Assembly: GCA_947499975.1 (NCBI GenBank)
Contig: CANMQE010000003.1
Coordinates: 62,001-126,000 of the forward strand
Reading direction: 5' to 3'
Source: an uncultured Sphingomonadaceae bacterium
GTDB lineage: Bacteria > Pseudomonadota > Alphaproteobacteria > Sphingomonadales > Sphingomonadaceae
Length of the DNA: 64,000 nucleotides
The notes under the pieces are model-generated. The model was given only the letters and a program-made list of their open reading frames with translations, was not told the origin of the DNA and did no database searches. Position 1 is the first letter of the stretch; each line of letters opens with the position of its first letter. Below are positions 26,510-35,972 of this stretch, piece by piece. A program made the translations under genes and the position numbers.

Positions 26510-28159
26510 ATGGAAGCCAGTTCGAAAAGCTACGATTACATCGTCGTCGGGGCCGGTTCTACCGGGTGCACGCTGGCGGCGCGGCTTTCGGAGGATCCCT
26601 CGGCTGAGGTGCTGCTGGTGGAGGCGGGCAAGCGGGAGCGCGATCCGTTGCTTTCCATGCCCATTGCCTTCCCCATCGTGATGGGGGTGAAGCGGTATAA
26701 CTGGAACTATTTCGGCGAGGAGGAGCCCTATGCCGACAACCGCAGGATCCGCCAGCCGCGCGGCAAGGGCCTTGGCGGTTCCTCGCTGATCAACGGCATG
26801 CTCTACGCCCGCGGCCACGCGCGCGATTACGACGAGTGGCGCCAGCTGGGGCTGGAAGGCTGGAGCTGGCAGGACGTGCTGCCCTATTTCAAGAGGTCGG
26901 AAAACCACTGGGGCGAGGCGGATGAATACCACGCCAAAGGCGGCCCCCTCTCCGTCACCAAGCATATCCCTGACGACCAGCTTTTCCCGCGCTTTATCGA
27001 GGCGGCCGAGAAGCAGGGGTACAAGACGCAAGCCGATCACCACGGCCCCGATCAGGAAGGCTGGGGATCGCCCGACATCTCCATCCACAATGGCCGCCGC
27101 GGCTCCACCTCGAAACGCTTCCTTTTCCCCGCGATGGATCGCCCCAATCTCACCGTGATTTCCAGCGCCCATGCCACTCGGATCGAGATAGAGGATGGCC
27201 GCGCCGTCGCCCTGCATTACCGGCAGGGCGGCCCCGACGGCACCGATCACCGCGTGGCTGCGAACCGCGAGATCATCCTCAGCGGCGGCACATACAATTC
27301 GCCGCAATTGCTGATGCTGTCAGGCATCGGCCCGGCAGACGAGCTGCGCGAGCATGGCATCGCCGTGGTGCACGAACTGCCCGGCGTGGGCCGCAATCTG
27401 CAGGATCATCCTTCCGTCGCGATGATCTGGAAGGCGGAGCGCAAGGTGACGCTGAACCCCGATCTGCGGCTTGATCGCATCGCCCTTGCAGGCCTGCAAT
27501 GGTTGCTGACCGGCAAGGGGCGGCTGGCCAACATGCCGGTGACCGCCAACGGCTTCATCAAGACGCGGCCCGATCTGGAACGGCCCGATGCGCAGTGCCT
27601 ATTGCAACCCACCACCATCTTCGCCCGCCCGTGGTTCCCCGGCATCAAGAAGGCGGCGGACGACGTGATCTCGATGGCCTGCGTGCTGCTGCGCGCGGAG
27701 AGCCGCGGCTGGGTGAAGCTGCGCTCCGCCGATCCGTTCGACGCGCCGCGCATCCTCAACAACGTGCTGAAGGAGGAGGCTGACAAGGCCTTCTTCCGCC
27801 GCCTGATCCCGCAAATCCGCGAAATCATGGCGACCTCTCCTCTGGCAGAGGTAATCAAGGGCGAACTCGCCCCCGGCCCCGAGGTTCAGAGCGATGACGA
27901 GATCGACGCATGGCTGCGCCAGGCCACCAACACCGCGCTGCATCCCACCAGCACCTGCGCCATGGGCACCGGCCCCGATGCCGTTTGCGATGCGCGGCTG
28001 CGGGTGCACGGGATACGCGGGCTGCGCGTGGCCGATGCCTCGGTGATGCCACGCATCGTGGGGGGCAACACAAATGCCGCCGCCATCATGATCGGCGAAA
28101 AGGCGGCCGACCTGATCAGGCAGGATGCCGAAGCCACCAGTACGAAGGCCGCGGCATGA
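26510..28159 (+). CDS. GMC family FAD-dependent oxidoreductase
   Basis: A 549-residue glucose-methanol-choline oxidoreductase. The FAD loop VVGAGSTGC is at about 12-20, the PROSITE-type segment GKGLGGSSLING near 86, and the catalytic His478 in LHPTSTCAMG with the Asn near 520 in GGNTNAAA. It dehydrogenates a primary or secondary alcohol, choline- or polyether-alcohol-dehydrogenase-like, with transfer to the respiratory chain. ATG at 26510 has a GGGAAGAG stretch upstream. It overlaps the next GMC gene by 4 bases (ATGA), and that gene overlaps an aldehyde dehydrogenase the same way, so alcohol to acid conversion is built into the operon. Regulation is likely by the divergent MarR protein. Confidence 0.94.
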   Translation: MEASSKSYDYIVVGAGSTGCTLAARLSEDPSAEVLLVEAGKRERDPLLSMPIAFPIVMGVKRYNWNYFGEEEPYADNRRIRQPRGKGLGGSSLINGMLYARGHARDYDEWRQLGLEGWSWQDVLPYFKRSENHWGEADEYHAKGGPLSVTKHIPDDQLFPRFIEAAEKQGYKTQADHHGPDQEGWGSPDISIHNGRRGSTSKRFLFPAMDRPNLTVISSAHATRIEIEDGRAVALHYRQGGPDGTDHRVAANREIILSGGTYNSPQLLMLSGIGPADELREHGIAVVHELPGVGRNLQDHPSVAMIWKAERKVTLNPDLRLDRIALAGLQWLLTGKGRLANMPVTANGFIKTRPDLERPDAQCLLQPTTIFARPWFPGIKKAADDVISMACVLLRAESRGWVKLRSADPFDAPRILNNVLKEEADKAFFRRLIPQIREIMATSPLAEVIKGELAPGPEVQSDDEIDAWLRQATNTALHPTSTCAMGTGPDAVCDARLRVHGIRGLRVADASVMPRIVGGNTNAAAIMIGEKAADLIRQDAEATSTKAAA

Positions 28160-29814
28160 ATTTCGACTACATCATCGTGGGCGCGGGCTCTGCCGGGTGC
28201 GTGCTGGCCAACCGGCTGAGCGAAAACCCCGACAATTCCGTGCTGCTGCTGGAGGCAGGCGGGGAGCACCGGCATTTCCTGCTGGAGATGCCGCTTGGCA
28301 TGATGCGGGCGATGTTCAAACCGCAGTTCGTGTGGCGATACAAATCCCAGCCCGAACCGCACCTTGGCGGGCGCGAGATCATGCTGCCGCGCGGGCGCGT
28401 GCTGGGCGGATCATCCTCCATCAATGGCATGTTCTACATGCGCGGCCATTCCAGCGATTTCGACGAATGGCGCCAGCAAGGCTGCACCGGCTGGAGCTAT
28501 GCCGAGGTGCTGCCCTATTTCAAGCGGATGGAGAACCACTGGAGCGACGATACGCGCTGGCACGGCCACGACGGCCCGCTGGAAGTGGTGCCTGTGCAGA
28601 CGGAAGGCCGCCTGCACGAGCCGCTGATGGAAACGGCCGAAGCGGCAGGCTTCAACACCAGCGACAATCTGAATGGCGAGGTGGAGGAAGGCTTTGCCCG
28701 CGGCGAACTGACCGTGGACAGCAAGGGCCGCCGCGCCAGCACGGCCCGCGCCTATCTCGATCCGGTGCGCGGCCGCAGCAACCTTACCGTGATGACCGGC
28801 GCGCTCACCCGCAGGGTGCTGCTGGATGGCAAGCGCGCAACCGGCATAGAGTTCGACCATGAGGGCGAGCGCAAGACAGCCAACGCGCGAGGCGAGGTGA
28901 TACTGTGCGGCGGCAGCTACAATTCGCCGCAACTGCTGATGCTGTCGGGCATCGGGCCTGCCGCACACCTGCAGGACAAGGGCATCGCCGTGCAGCACGA
29001 TCTGCCCGGCGTGGGCCGCAATCTTTCCGAACACCCGCGCGTGCCGGTGCATTTCGGGCTGCAGAAACCCGTCAGCTTCCTCAACGAATTGCGCGCTGAC
29101 AAGGTGGCGCTGTCGGTGCTGAAATGGCGGCTGCTGGGCACCGGCAGCTTCGCCAGCCAGCTCAACAGCTGCAACATCGTGATCCGCACCCGGCCAGAAC
29201 TGGAGCGACCCGATATCCAGTTGTGGAGCAACCCCATCCGCATGGACGCACAGGTCTGGTTCCCCTTCTTCCGCAAGCGCCAGGACGATCGGATCACTGC
29301 CGACGTGATCCTGCTGCACCAGCAGAGCCGTGGCTGGCTGGAACTTGCATCCGCCGACCCGGAGGATTTCCCCGCCATCACGCTCAACATCTTCTCTGAC
29401 GCTGCAGACATGCGCACCGCGCGCGACGGCATCCGCCTGGCGCGCGAAATCTATCGCACCCAGCCACAGGCCAGCCTGACGGGAGAGGAAATCCTGCCCG
29501 GCGAGAATGTGCAAAGCGACGAGGAACTGGACGAATACATCCGCGCCCGCGCCGAGGTGACGCAGCATCCCGTCGGCACATGCTCCATGGGAACAGGCTC
29601 CATGAGCGTGGTCGATCCGCAACTGCGCGTGCATGGCATCGACGGATTGCGCGTGGTGGATGCCTCCATCATGCCCACGGTGCCCGGCGGAAACACCAAT
29701 GCCCCCACGATCATGGTGGCGGAAAAGGCTGCGGACATGATCCTCGGCAAGGCTCCGCTGCCCGCGCAGGACGTGCGCACTTCACACCCAACCCCAACAG
29801 GAAACGCCCCATGA
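28156..29814 (+). CDS. GMC family FAD-dependent oxidoreductase (second copy)
   Basis: A 552-residue GMC oxidoreductase, a clear paralogue of the preceding gene. It has [10 protein letters not shown] at about 6-15, [19 protein letters not shown] near 81, catalytic His at about 470 in [11 protein letters not shown] and Asn near 513 in GGNTNAPT. Conserved blocks are shared with the upstream copy but the central substrate domain differs, so the two may act on different alcohols or stereoisomers. Its start codon overlaps the upstream stop (ATGA) and its stop overlaps the downstream start in the same way, giving three translationally coupled genes. A soluble or membrane-attached dehydrogenase is expected; no signal peptide is visible. 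Confidence 0.94.
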   Translation: MNFDYIIVGAGSAGCVLANRLSENPDNSVLLLEAGGEHRHFLLEMPLGMMRAMFKPQFVWRYKSQPEPHLGGREIMLPRGRVLGGSSSINGMFYMRGHSSDFDEWRQQGCTGWSYAEVLPYFKRMENHWSDDTRWHGHDGPLEVVPVQTEGRLHEPLMETAEAAGFNTSDNLNGEVEEGFARGELTVDSKGRRASTARAYLDPVRGRSNLTVMTGALTRRVLLDGKRATGIEFDHEGERKTANARGEVILCGGSYNSPQLLMLSGIGPAAHLQDKGIAVQHDLPGVGRNLSEHPRVPVHFGLQKPVSFLNELRADKVALSVLKWRLLGTGSFASQLNSCNIVIRTRPELERPDIQLWSNPIRMDAQVWFPFFRKRQDDRITADVILLHQQSRGWLELASADPEDFPAITLNIFSDAADMRTARDGIRLAREIYRTQPQASLTGEEILPGENVQSDEELDEYIRARAEVTQHPVGTCSMGTGSMSVVDPQLRVHGIDGLRVVDASIMPTVPGGNTNAPTIMVAEKAADMILGKAPLPAQDVRTSHPTPTGNAP

Positions 29815-31325
29815 ACATGCCCGTCGACACTTCGATCCTTCCCGATCTTCGCAAGGATCTTTCCGCAAAGTCGCGCGAACTTTTTATCGACGGCAAGTTC
29901 CAGCCTGCCCAGTCGGGAGAGACTTTCGCAGTGATCGACCCTGCCACGGGCGAGGAATTCGCCTCCGTCGCATCAGGCGGCCCAGGCGATATTGATCTTG
30001 CGGTGAAAGCCGCGCGCAAGTGCTTCGACAGCAATGCCTGGTCCGGCAAGACGCCAGCGGAGCGCGCCCGCGCGCTCACCCGCCTCGCCGATCTGGTGGA
30101 AGCCAACGGCAGCCGCATCGCGCTGACGGAAACGCTGGATAACGGCATGCCGATGATGATGGCGTTCTTCGGCGGGGTGTCCGCCGCGTCGGAACAGCTG
30201 CGCTACAACGCGGGCTGGGCGACGAAGCTGAACGGAGAGACCTTCACCCCGTCCAACCCTGGCGAATGGCATGCCTTCACCACCCGCGAACCGGTGGGCG
30301 TGGTGGGCGCAATCGTGCCGTGGAACTTCCCCTTCGTGATGGCCGTCGCAAAGATCGCGCCGGCGCTGGCCGCGGGCTGCACCGTGGTGCTGAAACCTGC
30401 CGAACAGACCCCGCTATCGGCAGTGATCCTGGCGGAACTGATCGCGGAGGCAGGCTTCCCCGAGGGCGCGGTGAACATCGTGACCGGTTACGGCAAGACG
30501 GCGGGCGCCGCGCTGGTGGAGCATCCGCTGGTGGACAAGATCTCCTTCACCGGCTCCACCGCCACGGGCAAGGGCATCGTCCATGCCTGCACCGACAATC
30601 TGAAGCGCGTGACGCTTGAGTTGGGCGGCAAGAGCCCGGTGGTGATCTTCGGCGATGCCGATCTCTCCAAGGCCATCCCCGGCACCGCGATGGGCATCTT
30701 CGGCAATGCCGGGCAGGTGTGCGCCGCGGGATCGCGCCTGTTCGTGCACGAAAGCGTGCGGGACGAGGTGATGGAAGGCCTTGCAGGCTTTGCCAAGTCG
30801 CTGAAGTTGGGATCGGGCCTGTCTCCTGAAACGCAGATGGGGCCATTGGTCAGCCAGGTGCAGTTCGACAGGGTCAGCAGCTATATCGAAAGCGCCACCA
30901 GCGAGGGGGCCACGGCAATCACCGGCGGCGGCGCGGCATCGGTGGACGGGTGCGAGGGGGGCTATTTCATGCAGCCCACCGTGCTGACGGATACCGCGCC
31001 CGGCATGAAGGCGGTTGAAGAGGAGATCTTCGGCCCCGTGCTCTGCACCCAGACCTTCGGCGATGATGACCTGGAACAGGTGGCAGCCGCTGCCAACAAC
31101 ACCACCTTCGGCCTGTCCTCCGCCATCTGGACGCGCGACATGAGTAGCGGGCTGAAGCTGGCGAAGCGTATCCGCGCTGGCATGGTGCGCATCAATGGCG
31201 GTGCAGGCGGGCCGGATCCGGCCATGCCGCTGGGCGGGTTCAAGCAATCGGGCTGGGGTCGCGAAAACGGTCGCAACGGGATCGAGGCCTATACCGAGAT
31301 CAAGTCCGTCACCATCAATCTGTAG
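29811..31325 (+). CDS. Aldehyde dehydrogenase (phenylacetaldehyde/betaine-aldehyde type)
   Basis: A 504-residue aldehyde dehydrogenase with the general base Glu at about 269 in LELGGKSP and nucleophile Cys at about 303 in GQVCAAGSR, followed by the GRENG-type C-terminal segment that typifies ALDH1/betaine-aldehyde/phenylacetaldehyde enzymes. It begins in an ATGA overlap with the second GMC gene; an in-frame ATG at 29817 is an alternative start. It most likely takes the aldehyde made by the two GMC enzymes to the acid. A strong terminator 23 bases after its stop ends the operon. Confidence 0.94.
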   Translation: MNMPVDTSILPDLRKDLSAKSRELFIDGKFQPAQSGETFAVIDPATGEEFASVASGGPGDIDLAVKAARKCFDSNAWSGKTPAERARALTRLADLVEANGSRIALTETLDNGMPMMMAFFGGVSAASEQLRYNAGWATKLNGETFTPSNPGEWHAFTTREPVGVVGAIVPWNFPFVMAVAKIAPALAAGCTVVLKPAEQTPLSAVILAELIAEAGFPEGAVNIVTGYGKTAGAALVEHPLVDKISFTGSTATGKGIVHACTDNLKRVTLELGGKSPVVIFGDADLSKAIPGTAMGIFGNAGQVCAAGSRLFVHESVRDEVMEGLAGFAKSLKLGSGLSPETQMGPLVSQVQFDRVSSYIESATSEGATAITGGGAASVDGCEGGYFMQPTVLTDTAPGMKAVEEEIFGPVLCTQTFGDDDLEQVAAAANNTTFGLSSAIWTRDMSSGLKLAKRIRAGMVRINGGAGGPDPAMPLGGFKQSGWGRENGRNGIEAYTEIKSVTINL

Positions 31326-31348
31326 AGCTAGGCGCTACAGATGACGCG

Positions 31349-31385
31349 AAAGGGGCCGCCCGCCGAAAGGCGTGGCGGCCCTTTT
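31349..31385 (+). terminator. Rho-independent terminator after GMC-ALDH operon
   Basis: A 12-bp stem (31349-31360 with 31374-31385, one wobble pair) with a 13-base loop ends in TTTT. It also overlaps the end of the convergent esterase gene's downstream region and may serve both directions, since the left arm starts with AAA. Confidence 0.8.
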
Positions 31386-31386
31386 G

Positions 31387-32595
31387 CTAGCGGAACAGGC
31401 GCGGCAGGAAATCGTGGAGATAGCGCCGCCAGTTGATCCAGGTGTGGCCGCCCGCCGTCTCGTTATACACGTGTTCGATACCGTATTCGTCCAGCATGGC
31501 GCGTGTCGGGGCCACGGTGCCATAGAGGAAATCATCCTCGCCCATGGCGTAATACACGAGGTCCAGCTCCTCTGCCGAGCGGCGCAAGCCTGCGTCATTT
31601 GCCGCCGTGTATTGCGTCACCTGGTCCTGATCGCCGCCAATTCCCAGCCCCATCGAAAAGATGCCGATGTAATCGAACAGGTCCGAACGCGGCAGGCCGT
31701 TTCGGATAGTATGCGCGCCGCCCATCGAAAGTCCTGCCATGGCCCGGTTTTCCGCGCCCTCGCGCGTGCGGAAATTGGCATCGACATGAGGGATCAGGTC
31801 TTCGATCAGATCATTGCCGAAGGTATCGTTGTTCAACATGTTCTCGCCAAAGCTTTGCGGCGTGTGGCCGAAGGGCATGACGATGATCATCGGCTCCGCC
31901 TCCCCGGCGGCCAGCAGATTGTCGGCGATGTAATTGGCCCTTCCGACGGTGCCCCAGCTATCGTCGCTGTCGCCCGCCCCGTGCACAAGATAGAGCACAG
32001 GGTAATCATCGCTGCCCGCCATGTATCCGGGCGGGGTGTAGACATGCGCGCGGCGCTTCGCCCCGATGGAATCGGACCAGTATTCAATCTCGCTGAGCAC
32101 GCCATGCGGCACATCGCGGTTCCAGCTCTGGAACGCGCCGGCCTCTCCGGGCACTTCCACCAGCGAATTGATGCCCGTGCGTTCGGCGGAGAACTCGGTT
32201 GCCAGCGGGCTTGGCACGCGAGCACCGTTCACCTGGAAGTTGAAGCGATAGGTGTCAGCCGCAAGGGGCTGCTGCGTGGTGACGGACCATAGCCCGCTCT
32301 GGTCCTTCGTCATTGCCAGCCCGGCCTGCTCTCCCGGTGCGAAGCCCATGGGAATGGTGCCTTCCATGTCGCTACTGATGACGCGCACGTCCGTCGCCTC
32401 CGGCGCGCAGATGCGGAAGGTGATGCGATTGTCGGGAAGCACTTCCACCGCCTCGTATGTGGGCATGGCGAACATGCCTTCAGGCTTGCAGCTGTCCTGC
32501 TCCTGCGCGGCAACGGGACTGGCCAGAAGCGCGGCCGCGCTGGCAAAGGCGCCGTTGCGGGCAAGAATGCGGGTGATGTTGGTTATGCTTGCCAA
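31387..32595 (-). CDS. Secreted esterase, alpha/beta-hydrolase (feruloyl-esterase/XynZ-like)
   Basis: A 402-residue exported hydrolase. A signal peptide ends near SPVAAQE (about residue 31). An immunoglobulin-like E-set domain follows (about 50-150), then an esterase D-type alpha/beta-hydrolase domain. The nucleophile Ser is in GLSMGG near 288; the His is in GGHTWINWR near the C-terminus. The likely role is periplasmic or extracellular ester cleavage, for example of feruloyl or enterobactin-like esters. A TTG start at 32595 is chosen because GGAGGT lies 8 bases upstream (32604-32609); an earlier TTG at 32631 has no site and spoils the signal peptide. Confidence 0.9.
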   Translation of the reverse strand: MASITNITRILARNGAFASAAALLASPVAAQEQDSCKPEGMFAMPTYEAVEVLPDNRITFRICAPEATDVRVISSDMEGTIPMGFAPGEQAGLAMTKDQSGLWSVTTQQPLAADTYRFNFQVNGARVPSPLATEFSAERTGINSLVEVPGEAGAFQSWNRDVPHGVLSEIEYWSDSIGAKRRAHVYTPPGYMAGSDDYPVLYLVHGAGDSDDSWGTVGRANYIADNLLAAGEAEPMIIVMPFGHTPQSFGENMLNNDTFGNDLIEDLIPHVDANFRTREGAENRAMAGLSMGGAHTIRNGLPRSDLFDYIGIFSMGLGIGGDQDQVTQYTAANDAGLRRSAEELDLVYYAMGEDDFLYGTVAPTRAMLDEYGIEHVYNETAGGHTWINWRRYLHDFLPRLFR

Positions 32596-32603
32596 GATGC
32601 TGT

Positions 32604-32609
32604 ACCTCC
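32604..32609 (-). promoter_or_regulatory. Ribosome binding site deciding the esterase TTG start
   Basis: GGAGGT on the minus strand, eight bases before TTG at 32595. No ATG or GTG is in range, so this strong site is the main support for a TTG start. Confidence 0.7.
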
Positions 32610-32687
32610 GATGGCCGTTTATCGGGCTCAACGTATGGGACGCAGCCGCTCCATGGCAATGACAATTTCGCGGCTGGCGTGCCTACA

Positions 32688-32726
32688 GCAAAAGGCCCGC
32701 CCGAGCGTAGTGCCAGGGCGGGCCTT
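32688..32726 (-). terminator. Rho-independent terminator after aldehyde dehydrogenase
   Basis: On the minus strand an 11-bp perfect stem (AAGGCCCGCCC pairing with GGGCGGGCCTT, arms 32716-32726 and 32692-32702) is followed by TTTTGC. It ends transcription of the aldehyde dehydrogenase at 32747-34150 before the esterase gene. Confidence 0.82.
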
Positions 32727-32746
32727 ACTGGGTCTGATCTTGAATA

Positions 32747-34150
32747 TCAGATCGGATAATGGCCGGGTTCGGTCTCGAACGTGATCCAGCGCAATTCGGT
32801 AAAGGCGTCGATACCGGCCTTGCCGCCGAAGCGGCCATAGCCCGATGCCTTCATGCCGCCGAACGGCATCTGCGGCTCGTCAGACACGGTGGAGGCGTTA
32901 ACGTGGCAGATGCCTGCCTGGATCTGCTTTGCCACCTTCAGGCCGCGCGCCGTGTCGCGGGTGAACACCGCGCTGGAAAGGCCATATTGCGTGTCGTTCG
33001 CCAGTTCGATGGCATGTGCCTCGTCCCGCGCGCGGGCGATGCCCACCACGGGGCCGAAGCTTTCCTCGCGGAACAGCTTCATGTCGGGCGTTACCTTGTC
33101 CACCAGGTGTGCGGGCATCAGCACGTTCTTCGTCGTCTCGCCTCCTACCAGCAACTCGGCGCCCTTGGACGTTGCATCATCGATCAGCGAATAGCAGTGA
33201 TCGACGGTTTTCTTGTCCACCACGGCGCCCAGCGGGGTCTTGCCCTCGGTCGGGTCGCCCACCGGCATGGATTTCGCCTTCTCGGCAAACTTCCTGGCAA
33301 ATTCGTCGGCCACGGCATCCACCACGATGATGCGTTCCGTGCTCATGCAGATCTGGCCCTGGTTCATGTAGGCACCGAAGCCTGCCGCCTTCACCGCCTC
33401 ATCAAGGTCAGCATCTTCCAGCACCACCATGGGTGCCTTGCCGCCCAGTTCCAGCAGAACCGGCTTCAGATGCTCTGCCGCGCGCTTGGCGATGATCTTG
33501 CCCACCTGGGTGGAGCCGGTGAAATTGATGCGCTTCACCTGCGGCGCGTCGATCAGCGCGCCCACCACGTCTGCCGCATCCTCGGGCGCATTGGTGACGA
33601 CGTTCACCACGCCATCGGGGAAGCCTGCCTCTGCAAAAGCCTCGATAATCAGGGCGTGGGTGCGCGGGCATTGCTCGCTCGCTTTCAGGATCACGGCATT
33701 GCCGCAAGCCAGCGGCGCGGCGATGGCGCGCACGCCGAGGATGATCGGCGCGTTCCACGGGGCTATGCCCAGCATCACGCCGACAGGTTCGCGCAGCGCC
33801 ATGGCGACGGTGCCTTCGTGATCGGAGGGGATGACCTCACCCGAAATCTGCGTGGTGATGGCAGCGGCCTCGCGCACCATGCCTGCCGCAAGGCCGAGGT
33901 TGAACATGGCCCAGCCCGCGGTCGCGCCGATCTCGCCCATCATCGCGGCCACGAAATCGTCCTTCTTCTCTTCCAGCGCATCGGCCGCCTTCATCAGCAC
34001 CTTGCGCCGCGCGTTGGGGCCCATCTTCGACCATTCGGCAAAGCCCGCTTGCGCCTTCTCGGCAATGGCAGGAATATCGCCGGGCTGCATCGCTTCGGCG
34101 GACGAGGCGACTTCGCCGGTCATCGGGTTCAGGCGGTTGAATTGGGTCAT
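32747..34150 (-). CDS. Aldehyde dehydrogenase (vanillin/salicylaldehyde type)
   Basis: A 467-residue aldehyde dehydrogenase with Glu at about 233 in LELGGKAP and the nucleophile Cys267 in GQICMSTERI. The GQICMST wording and the PWNAPIILGVRAIAAPLA cofactor region are characteristic of salicylaldehyde and vanillin dehydrogenases, so an aromatic aldehyde is the likely substrate. ATG at 34150 (MTQFNRLNP) is used; the frame continues upstream without a ribosome site. It is divergent from another aldehyde dehydrogenase at 34467 across a 316-base spacer with a palindrome, and ends in a strong terminator. Confidence 0.94.
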   Translation of the reverse strand: MTQFNRLNPMTGEVASSAEAMQPGDIPAIAEKAQAGFAEWSKMGPNARRKVLMKAADALEEKKDDFVAAMMGEIGATAGWAMFNLGLAAGMVREAAAITTQISGEVIPSDHEGTVAMALREPVGVMLGIAPWNAPIILGVRAIAAPLACGNAVILKASEQCPRTHALIIEAFAEAGFPDGVVNVVTNAPEDAADVVGALIDAPQVKRINFTGSTQVGKIIAKRAAEHLKPVLLELGGKAPMVVLEDADLDEAVKAAGFGAYMNQGQICMSTERIIVVDAVADEFARKFAEKAKSMPVGDPTEGKTPLGAVVDKKTVDHCYSLIDDATSKGAELLVGGETTKNVLMPAHLVDKVTPDMKLFREESFGPVVGIARARDEAHAIELANDTQYGLSSAVFTRDTARGLKVAKQIQAGICHVNASTVSDEPQMPFGGMKASGYGRFGGKAGIDAFTELRWITFETEPGHYPI

Positions 34151-34466
34151 TTTGGCATCCTCTTGGGGTAGTTCCGGTCTGCCGGTTCGTATGCCACCGG
34201 CCATGCTCCAGGTTCAAGTTTCGGGCGATGTGCCCGGCTTGGCCTGAACCAGTTGTCTACTCACCAAAAGATGGTTGATCGATCAAGCAGTTGTTGGAAG
34301 GTGCGAGAAATAGGTTTTGCCGGTTGAAGAACCAGTGCCCTCGCAATCAGGCTCTACACCGGTGACTTCCAGCGTTCCATTGGCAGGAGCCGTGCACTTT
34401 TCGCCGCTTCGCGCATTTGTTCAACAGTGACACCTTCATCATCAATCCGGATTTCGACGAGGAAAC
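34151..34466. other. Divergent promoter region between two aldehyde dehydrogenases
   Basis: A 316-base spacer without a credible gene. The only clear structure is the palindrome TTGATCGATCAA at 34275-34286 plus the ribosome site GAGGAAAC just before 34467. Confidence 0.6.
34275..34289. promoter_or_regulatory. Candidate MarR-family operator, site 3
   Basis: TTGATCGATCAAGCA starts with a perfect 12-bp palindrome and matches 12 of 15 bases of the site at 24328-24342. It is between two divergent aldehyde dehydrogenase genes. Confidence 0.4.
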
Positions 34467-35924
34467 ATGACCGAACAACGCGGTAAGCTTCAGCAACCAG
34501 ACCTGCTCATTTCAAAGGCGTTCGTCGCCGGAAAATGGGTGGATGGCGATAATGATCCGATCGCCGTGGATGATCCGTTCACCGGTGATACGATCACGCA
34601 AATCGCCTCCGTCAGTGCCGCAACAACGCAGCGCGCCGTGGATGCTGCATCGCAGGCTCTGCCCGAATGGGCGGGTAGACCGGCCAAGGAACGCGGCGCA
34701 ATCGTGCGCCGGTGGTTCGAACTGATCGAGGAGCACAAGGAAGATCTCGCCACGATCATGACGCGCGAGAATGGCAAGGCCATCAAGGAATCGCGCGGCG
34801 AGGTCGATTACGCCAACCAGTTCATGGAATTCTACGCCGACGAGGCAACGCGCGTGCTGGGCGAGATCATCCCCGCCGACAAGCCCGGTCGCCGCCTGCT
34901 GGCGGAGCGTGAACCCGTTGGCGTATGCGCGGCTATCACGCCGTGGAACTTCCCGCTCGCGATGCTGACGCGCAAGGCGGCCCCGGCAATGGCCGCAGGC
35001 TGCACCATGGTGGCAAAGCCCGCCGGACAGACCCCGCTCACCGCGCTTGCCTTTGCAAAGCTGGGGGAGGAAGCGGGCATTCCCGCCGGCGTGTTCAGCG
35101 TGGTTACCGGCAAATCCAGCGAGATCGGCAAAGTGCTGACCGAGAGCATGGCGGTGCGCAAACTGACCTTCACCGGTTCCACCCCCGTAGGCGTTTCGCT
35201 GATGGAGGCATGCGCCGCGACGATGAAGAAGGTGAGCATGGAACTGGGCGGCAATGCCCCCATGCTGATCTTCGACGATGCCGATCTCGACACCGCCATC
35301 GAAGCCGCGATGACCGCGAAGTTCCGCAACAGCGGGCAAAGCTGCATCGCGGCGAACCGCATCTATGTGCAGGATGGCATCCGCGACAAGTTCCTCGATG
35401 CGTTCAGGGACCGGGTCTCGAAAATGTCTGCGGGAGACGGTTTTGACGAGGACAACGACATCGGCCCGCTGATCGATGGGGACGCGATCAAGAAGGTGGA
35501 CGAGCACCGCGAGGATGCATTGTCGAACGGCGCGCAGTGCCTCGCAGGCGGCGCATCGCCCGGTGGCCGGATCGCCATCCCCATCCTGCTGACGGACGTA
35601 CCCGCCGATGCCAAGCTGGCGCATGAAGAGACTTTCGGCCCGCTCGCCGGCGTCATCGGGTTCGACACGATCGAAAAGGGTATCGAACTGGCGAACGACA
35701 CGCCCTTCGGCCTCGCCGCCTATCTGTGCTCAAGCGATCCGGAAACTATCGCGCGTGTTTCGCGCGCGCTGCAGTCGGGCATGGTCGGCATCAATACGGG
35801 CCTCATCTCCAACGCCTCCGCCCCGTTTGGCGGCGTAAAGATGTCGGGCGTGGGCCGCGAAGGCTCCCACCACGGCATCGAGGAATATCTCAACACCAAG
35901 TATATCTGTCAGGCAGGATTATAA
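34467..35924 (+). CDS. NAD-dependent succinate-semialdehyde dehydrogenase-like protein
   Basis: A 485-residue aldehyde dehydrogenase resembling GabD along its length: opening ISKAFVAGKWVDGDN, PWNFPLAMLTRKAAPA near 155, Glu259 in MELGGNAP and Cys292 in GQSCIAANR. It should oxidise succinate semialdehyde or a related short dicarboxylic semialdehyde. GAGGAAAC precedes the ATG at 34467. No aminotransferase or other GABA gene is nearby, so a role in a general aldehyde set with the divergent aromatic-type dehydrogenase is also possible. Confidence 0.93.
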   Translation: MTEQRGKLQQPDLLISKAFVAGKWVDGDNDPIAVDDPFTGDTITQIASVSAATTQRAVDAASQALPEWAGRPAKERGAIVRRWFELIEEHKEDLATIMTRENGKAIKESRGEVDYANQFMEFYADEATRVLGEIIPADKPGRRLLAEREPVGVCAAITPWNFPLAMLTRKAAPAMAAGCTMVAKPAGQTPLTALAFAKLGEEAGIPAGVFSVVTGKSSEIGKVLTESMAVRKLTFTGSTPVGVSLMEACAATMKKVSMELGGNAPMLIFDDADLDTAIEAAMTAKFRNSGQSCIAANRIYVQDGIRDKFLDAFRDRVSKMSAGDGFDEDNDIGPLIDGDAIKKVDEHREDALSNGAQCLAGGASPGGRIAIPILLTDVPADAKLAHEETFGPLAGVIGFDTIEKGIELANDTPFGLAAYLCSSDPETIARVSRALQSGMVGINTGLISNASAPFGGVKMSGVGREGSHHGIEEYLNTKYICQAGL

Positions 35925-35972
35925 GCAAAGGGTAGTTGCAGAACGCAGGCGTCGGCGACACGGGTTTCCGCG

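Noticed and set aside
32759..34171. Open frame of 470 codons opposite the aromatic-type aldehyde dehydrogenase
   Set aside because: Antisense shadow of a gene with intact catalytic Glu and Cys; the predicted product is His/Arg-rich without motifs.
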